Positions 59,857-64,000 of a stretch of DNA of 64,000 nt are shown here, in pieces. Source of the stretch: Polyangiaceae bacterium. Lineage in GTDB: Bacteria; Myxococcota_A; Polyangia; Polyangiales; Polyangiaceae. The stretch is from contig JACKEA010000001.1 of NCBI GenBank assembly GCA_020633235.1, forward strand, positions 372,001 through 436,000. Reading direction: 5' to 3'. How positions within the stretch are numbered: position 1 is the stretch's first letter; each line of letters starts with the position of its first letter. Position numbers and translations under genes: made by a program. The notes beneath the pieces are model-generated. The model worked only from the letters and a program-made list of their open reading frames with translations, was not told the DNA's origin and did no database searches.

Positions 59857-61224
59857 ATGGCGCGCACCGAGGTCAACAGCACGACCGTGGCCGTGGAGCT
59901 CGAGACGAGCTTCGCCGCCAGTGCGTTCACCCTGCGCGTGATCGAAGGGCCCGACGCCGGAACGGCGCTCGAGCTCGATGGGGACGCGGTGGTCCGGCTG
60001 CTGATCGGGACCAGCCCGGCCTGCGACGCCCGCCTGGAAGATCCGCAGGTTTCTCGACGCCACGCCAGCGTGGAGCTGGTCGGGCGGCGCATCCGCATTC
60101 GCGACCACGACAGCACCAACGGCACCTTCGTGGACGGTGTCGCCATCGTGGATGCGTATTTGCGCGGCGGAGAGGTCGTGCGCATGGGCAGCACCGCGCT
60201 TCGCGTGGACGAGACCGGGCCCTACCGGGAAGTCACCCTGCCTACCGTGGTGCAGTTCGGTCGCGTGATCGGCGCTAGCGTGGCCATGCGGCGGCTGTAT
60301 CCGCTGTGCGCGCGCTTGGCGAAGGCCGACGTCCCGGTGGTGATCGAGGGGGAGACGGGCACCGGCAAGGAGCAGTTGGCAGAAGCACTGCACGAGGAGG
60401 GCGCGCGGTCCGGCGGTCCCTTCGTGGTCTTCGACTGTACCGCGGTGGCGCCCAATCTCATCGAGTCCGAGCTGTTCGGTCACGAGAAGGGAGCCTTCAC
60501 GGGATCCACGGGCACGCGGCGCGGCGTGTTCGAGCGTGCGGACGGGGGCACGTTGTTGATCGACGAGATCGGCGATCTGCCGCTGGCGTTGCAGCCCAAG
60601 CTGCTGCGCGCCATCGAGCGCTCGGAGGTGACGCGGGTGGGTGGTGAGCGTCCGATCCGGGTGAACGTGCGAGTCTTGGCCGCCACGCGCCGGGACCTGG
60701 ACCACGAAGTGCAGCTCGGACGCTTCCGGGACGATCTGTTCCACCGCATCGCGGTGACGCGCATCGAGCTGCCGCCCCTGCGCGATCGCGCAGGGGACGT
60801 ACGGCTGTTGGCCAGCTACTTCTGCACCCAGCTGCACGCCGACGCGGACTCCATACCGCCGGACCTGATGCGTCGCTGGGAGGACTACGCCTGGCCCGGA
60901 AACGTGCGCGAGCTGCGCAACGCGGTGATGCGTCGCGTGGCCCTGGGGGATCTGGCGGACGACGCGCCCAGCAGTGAGGATGCGCCCAGCGTGGCGCGGG
61001 ACCTGGCGCTGGGCGCCCGCGCCTCGGGGGATCCCATCGCCCAGGTGATCGCCATGGACCTGCCCCTGGCGGAGGCTCGGCAGAAGATCGTGGACGAGTT
61101 CGAAGCGCGCTACGTGGAGCAGTTGCTGGCCAATCACGGCGGCAACGTGACGCGGGCGGCCGCTGCGGCGGGAGTGGCGCGACGCCACCTGCAGAGACTC
61201 AAGGCGCGCTTCGAGTCGCGTTGA
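59857..61224 (+). CDS. FHA-domain sigma54-dependent transcriptional activator
   Basis: 455 aa. The N-terminal FHA domain (about 25-120) has IGTSPACDARLEDPQVSRRH and DHDSTNGTFVDG; Thr stands where most FHA domains have the phosphothreonine-contacting Arg (IGR). The AAA domain has Walker A GETGTGKE near 166-173, ELFGHEKGAFTGSTG near 205-219 (GAFTGS rather than GAFTGA), LLIDEIGDLP and RFRDDLFHRI. A Fis-type HTH ends the protein (GGNVTRAAAAAGVARRHLQR). It activates sigma54 promoters when its FHA domain is engaged, perhaps by the kinase upstream. The next gene begins 1 bp after its stop, so it may drive the surface-protein operon that follows. Confidence 0.93.
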   Translation: MARTEVNSTTVAVELETSFAASAFTLRVIEGPDAGTALELDGDAVVRLLIGTSPACDARLEDPQVSRRHASVELVGRRIRIRDHDSTNGTFVDGVAIVDAYLRGGEVVRMGSTALRVDETGPYREVTLPTVVQFGRVIGASVAMRRLYPLCARLAKADVPVVIEGETGTGKEQLAEALHEEGARSGGPFVVFDCTAVAPNLIESELFGHEKGAFTGSTGTRRGVFERADGGTLLIDEIGDLPLALQPKLLRAIERSEVTRVGGERPIRVNVRVLAATRRDLDHEVQLGRFRDDLFHRIAVTRIELPPLRDRAGDVRLLASYFCTQLHADADSIPPDLMRRWEDYAWPGNVRELRNAVMRRVALGDLADDAPSSEDAPSVARDLALGARASGDPIAQVIAMDLPLAEARQKIVDEFEARYVEQLLANHGGNVTRAAAAAGVARRHLQRLKARFESR

Positions 61225-61225
61225 C

Positions 61226-62278
61226 ATGGCCCGGCTCGCCGCGCTCGTGATCGCGCTGGGGCTCCTCGGCTGCACGGAGCGCGCTCCTTCAGCGAGTGGT
61301 CGGCTGTGGCCGGAGGCCGACCAGCTGTTCCATCGCGAGCCCCGCTGGGTCGGCGGTGATGGCGCCTACTCGGTTCCCCTTGGTGGCGATCGCGTGCTGT
61401 GGCTGTTCGGGGACTCCTTCATCGCTCAGGGACCCGTCCTGGATCGCTCGCATTCCCGCATGGTGCGCAACAGCGTCGCGCTCGAGACGGGGCTCGATCC
61501 CGCGAACGCCTTCATGGAGTTCCATTGGCCCGAAGTGGACGGCGAGCCGCAGTCCTTCGTGCCGGAGGACGGAGCGTCTTGGTTCTGGCCCATGCACGGC
61601 GTCGTGGTGGGCTCCCGCTTGCTCTTGTTCTACGAGCGGCTGGGCACGCCGGCAGGGGACCCGGACGGATTTCAGACCGACGGCTGGAGCGCGCTGGTGG
61701 TGGACCATCCCGAAGCGCCGATTTCCGCGTGGACGCCCAGGGGAGCGCTGCTCCCGAAGAGCAGTCACGACGTCATCCTGGGTGAGGCCGCGCTCCTCGA
61801 AGAGGACTTCCTCTACCTGTATGGCACGCGAGGCCAGCGTCACTCCGTGTATCTCGCGCGCGTTGGCACCGGCGCAGCGCGCGAGGGGGACTTGCGGAGC
61901 CTGGAGTGGTGGACCCTTGCCGGGTGGTCCAAGACCGACGCACCAGAGTCCGTCGTGGACTTCGGCGCTCCGGAGCTCTCCGTGCACTACGACCACCACG
62001 TGAATCGCTACCTGATGGTGCACACCGAGGGCTACGGAGGGACCACTCTCGCGTTGCGTGCGGCGGACCGACCCGAAGGCCCGTGGACGCCGCCCCGAGA
62101 CATCCTGCGTCCACCGGAATCGAGTGAGCCCGACGCCTTCGTGTACGCCGGCAAGGCTCACCCCGAGCTCTTCGGTGCCGATCTGGTGGCGACCTACGTG
62201 CCCAGCAGCTTCGCCGACGTTCCGAGAGAAGACGAAGATCGGTTGTACTTTCCTCACTTCGTGCGGGTGAGCTTCTGA
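61226..62278 (+). CDS. Lipoprotein with propeller-like body (DUF4185-like)
   Basis: 350 aa. The signal peptide ends in LGLLGC. The body has GGDGAYSVPLGGDRVLWLFG, GDSFIAQGP, FWPMHGVVVGSRLLLFYERL and RYLMVHTEGYGGTTLALRAA, resembling DUF4185/glycosidase-type propellers. Active-site residues cannot be assigned. It starts 1 bp after the sigma54 activator gene and its stop shares a TGATG junction with the next gene. It shares a propeller-like organisation with the proteins at 27363 and 63138. Confidence 0.75.
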   Translation: MARLAALVIALGLLGCTERAPSASGRLWPEADQLFHREPRWVGGDGAYSVPLGGDRVLWLFGDSFIAQGPVLDRSHSRMVRNSVALETGLDPANAFMEFHWPEVDGEPQSFVPEDGASWFWPMHGVVVGSRLLLFYERLGTPAGDPDGFQTDGWSALVVDHPEAPISAWTPRGALLPKSSHDVILGEAALLEEDFLYLYGTRGQRHSVYLARVGTGAAREGDLRSLEWWTLAGWSKTDAPESVVDFGAPELSVHYDHHVNRYLMVHTEGYGGTTLALRAADRPEGPWTPPRDILRPPESSEPDAFVYAGKAHPELFGADLVATYVPSSFADVPREDEDRLYFPHFVRVSF

Positions 62279-63141
62279 TGCGCCGGAAGCTCGTGCTGCT
62301 CGCGGCGCTTGCCTGGGCCGTTCCCGCGCGCGCGGAATGGCTGCCGGCCCAGGGGCGGAGCTTCTCGCGGGCGACGTCGGCCTCGCGGGACGCTCCGGTG
62401 CTGGAGCTCGCCTATGGCCCCAGGAGCTACGGCAGCATCGGCTTGGAGCCGGCGCTCTACGCGCACCGCTCGGGTCGCGGGAGGTTCGTGGTTGGATTCT
62501 CGGCCCTGCTCGCGTTCGAGAACGAAGACACCACGCCGGTGGTGCCGGATCAGCCGCTGTGGCGCGACGTCGCGGGAGCGTTCGTGGCCCACGCTTTCGG
62601 CGACCTCGAGATCGCGGGGTTCCTCGGTCATGAAGCGAGCTTCGCCGTGGATCGACCTCCGGATGCCTACCGCCCGACCGACATCCCTTTTGGGGGAGGG
62701 GGTTGGTTCGTCGCGCCGGACATCGCGTTGCGCTCGGGCGTCACTGCGAGCGTCGAGCTCACGTCGCGCCTCGGTGACCGGCTGTATACCAACTTCTTCC
62801 CCGCGCTCGTCGGTCAGCGCGAGGAGTCGGACTACGTCGCGGACTTCCTGCGCGAGGGCTCGAGTCAGATGCCTTTCGCGGAGCTGTCCCTGCGCTGGAA
62901 GCTCGCGCCGTGGCTCCGTCCCGTCGTGTCCGTCTACGGCGAGGCCCTGGTGCCCCATGACGACAGCGCCAAGGCCGGCGTGCTCGTACGCGGGCTCTTC
63001 GGCGCGGGCTTCACGGGGGCCGCCGGCACGTTGACGCCGTTCGTCGCGGCAGCGGCGGGTAACGGCAAGGGTTGGCTGGTCAACCGCCAGGAGCTCTCGC
63101 TGTCCCTCGGGGTGCGCCTCTCGCTGGAGAGCGCGCCATGA
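62278..63141 (+). CDS. Outer-membrane beta-barrel-like protein of unknown function
   Basis: 287 aa. A signal peptide (cleaved after ARA near residue 19) is followed by alternating hydrophobic strands with Gly turns and a final strand QELSLSLGVRLSLESAP, typical of outer-membrane barrels though without a C-terminal Phe. No family is recognised. The ATG lies in the stop codon of the gene before it, and its own stop overlaps the ATG of the next lipoprotein gene, so three genes are translated as a unit. Confidence 0.7.
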   Translation: MRRKLVLLAALAWAVPARAEWLPAQGRSFSRATSASRDAPVLELAYGPRSYGSIGLEPALYAHRSGRGRFVVGFSALLAFENEDTTPVVPDQPLWRDVAGAFVAHAFGDLEIAGFLGHEASFAVDRPPDAYRPTDIPFGGGGWFVAPDIALRSGVTASVELTSRLGDRLYTNFFPALVGQREESDYVADFLREGSSQMPFAELSLRWKLAPWLRPVVSVYGEALVPHDDSAKAGVLVRGLFGAGFTGAAGTLTPFVAAAAGNGKGWLVNRQELSLSLGVRLSLESAP

Positions 63142-64000
63142 GAGCCTGGCTGCTCCTCGCGTTGCTGCTGGGCGGCTGCGGTGTGCGCCTCGACGAGACG
63201 CCCGAGCCGGCGCCGGCGCCCAGCTCGCCGCTGGCGCCGTCCTGCCCATTGTTCCCTTCGTTCGCTCACGTTTGGGGACGAGCGAGTCCCATCGGCGACG
63301 CGTGGTTGTGCGAGAGCGTCTCCAGCGCCGGGCAAGAGCAGGTGAACGCCGGGGTGACGATCGCGGGCGGCGCGGATCCGTGCGGCACCGAGGGCGTGGT
63401 CGAGCAATTGGTGAACGACTCACCGAGACCCGAAACCCTGCCGCCCCAGCCGCTATCACCGGTGAGCTTGGATGGCGCGCGATGGCTGTTCTACGCGCTG
63501 TACCGTTCGGATTCGAGTCAGCCCTTCGGCGTCGCGAAGGAGGGCTATGGCGTGGCCGCCTTCGATCCCACCAGCGGCCGCTACCAGCCCACGGAGCAGC
63601 TGCTGTGGACCGCGGATCGTCCTGCTTTCGGCAGCGGCGCCCTGGTGGAGGGAGACGACGTCGTGCTGTACGGCTGCAGCGGTGGATATCCGGAAGAGGA
63701 CTGCTACGTGGCGCGGGTCGCCAAGACGAAGGTCGACGATCTCAGCGCCTACCGTTACCTCAGCGGTGGCGGGCACGAGACCACGTCCATCGATGCCGCG
63801 GCGATCGCGTTTCGCGGGGGCGCTCCGTCCGTGAGCCGGCTTGCCGATCGCGATCGCGTCGTCGTGGTCTACGCGAAACCGCTCGGCGATCGCTTGCTGA
63901 TGCGCACGGGGCTCGGACCGCTCGGACCCTGGTCCAAGCCTTACGAGGCCGCCCGCTGCGACGTGCCCAGCGGCGGATTCTGCGCGTCGCCGGTGATCGT
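63138..64000 (+). CDS. Lipoprotein with propeller-like body, C-terminus cut by window edge
   Basis: 287 codons are visible with no stop to the right edge. The signal peptide ends in LLGGC (Cys 14), followed by a Pro-rich linker (PEPAPAPSSPLAPSC). The body has LDGARWLFYALYRSD, GYGVAAFDPTSGRYQPTEQL, DVVLYGCSGGYPEEDCYVAR and LLMRTGLGPLGPWSKPYEAA, similar in layout to the lipoprotein at 61226. The ATG overlaps the preceding stop (ATGA). Function unknown; probably a surface component of the operon behind the sigma54 activator. Confidence 0.8.
   Translation, partial: MRAWLLLALLLGGCGVRLDETPEPAPAPSSPLAPSCPLFPSFAHVWGRASPIGDAWLCESVSSAGQEQVNAGVTIAGGADPCGTEGVVEQLVNDSPRPETLPPQPLSPVSLDGARWLFYALYRSDSSQPFGVAKEGYGVAAFDPTSGRYQPTEQLLWTADRPAFGSGALVEGDDVVLYGCSGGYPEEDCYVARVAKTKVDDLSAYRYLSGGGHETTSIDAAAIAFRGGAPSVSRLADRDRVVVVYAKPLGDRLLMRTGLGPLGPWSKPYEAARCDVPSGGFCASPVI

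Overview
The window is about 64 kb of GC-rich bacterial chromosome, densely packed with protein genes on both strands. Many neighbours overlap by ATGA, GTGA or TTGA, and convergent genes often meet with almost no spacer. The content points to a myxobacterium, probably of the Polyangia (Sorangium/Polyangium side): a kinase with HRDLSPRN catalytic loop, degenerate cyclase-like domain, AAA ATPase and TPRs; an FHA-sigma54 activator; Cys-Gly repeat lipoproteins with Gly/Thr/Asn linkers; MYXO-CTERM-like tails; a MopE-like motif with a choice-of-anchor-L-type domain; and very many lipoproteins. This is inference from gene families; no rRNA or other phylogenetic marker is present. I saw no tRNA, rRNA, CRISPR array, transposase, phage gene or PKS/NRPS genes.

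Layout. 1-7246: truncated ABC exporter, NAD-type isocitrate dehydrogenase, CHAD protein, MpaB-type oxygenase, and a RecQ-like helicase with a histone-H1-like Lys/Ala/Arg tail. 7389-14546: surface S46 peptidase, TPR/PEGA-like envelope protein, class V aminotransferase, two SDR proteins and a PlsC-type acyltransferase. 14549-18796: a FadR-type regulator, small membrane protein and GMC oxidoreductase form an operon behind a double TGGTNNNACCA operator, followed by tryptophan 2,3-dioxygenase. 18938-22246: a large Cys-rich surface lipoprotein with a clear intrinsic terminator, then a divergent FlgM-like anti-sigma and FliA/WhiG-like sigma pair. 22243-30588 (minus): six tightly coupled genes, from a biotin-dependent acyl-CoA carboxylase alpha subunit through two lipoproteins (one GH94/GH36-like) to an enoyl-CoA hydratase, a hydrolase-OsmC fusion and an AcpH-like protein. 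30654-32619: flavin reductase, DUF4190-like protein and glycerophosphodiesterase.

32648-38720 (plus): an envelope operon with a CxGx-repeat lipoprotein, a LysM/M15-type peptidase, an FGE-fold lipoprotein, a TonB-domain/TonB-receptor fusion and a methyltransferase. 38768-44752: CAP-domain surface protein with a compensated frameshift, an unrecognised membrane protein, a lipoprotein bracketed by inverted repeats, and a carboxyltransferase likely to partner the distant alpha subunit. 44838-48679: purine synthesis genes, a PurS-PurS-PurL fusion followed by purQ. 48651-55153: OmpA-like lipoprotein, PAP2 phosphatase, zinc-ribbon thioredoxin, Dus, Pro-rich anchored protein, S4 protein, MATE exporter and a second repeat-bracketed lipoprotein. 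55384-64000: a signalling block (GYF-GAF protein, giant kinase, FHA-sigma54 activator) leading into an operon of surface lipoproteins and a beta-barrel-like protein that runs off the right edge.

The most unusual feature is a family of 21-27 bp interspersed repeats (core YGGTYCGSCGCG) with at least eleven copies, nearly all at gene 3' ends. Two pairs are inverted around single lipoprotein genes, with one arm overlapping the stop codon in each case.
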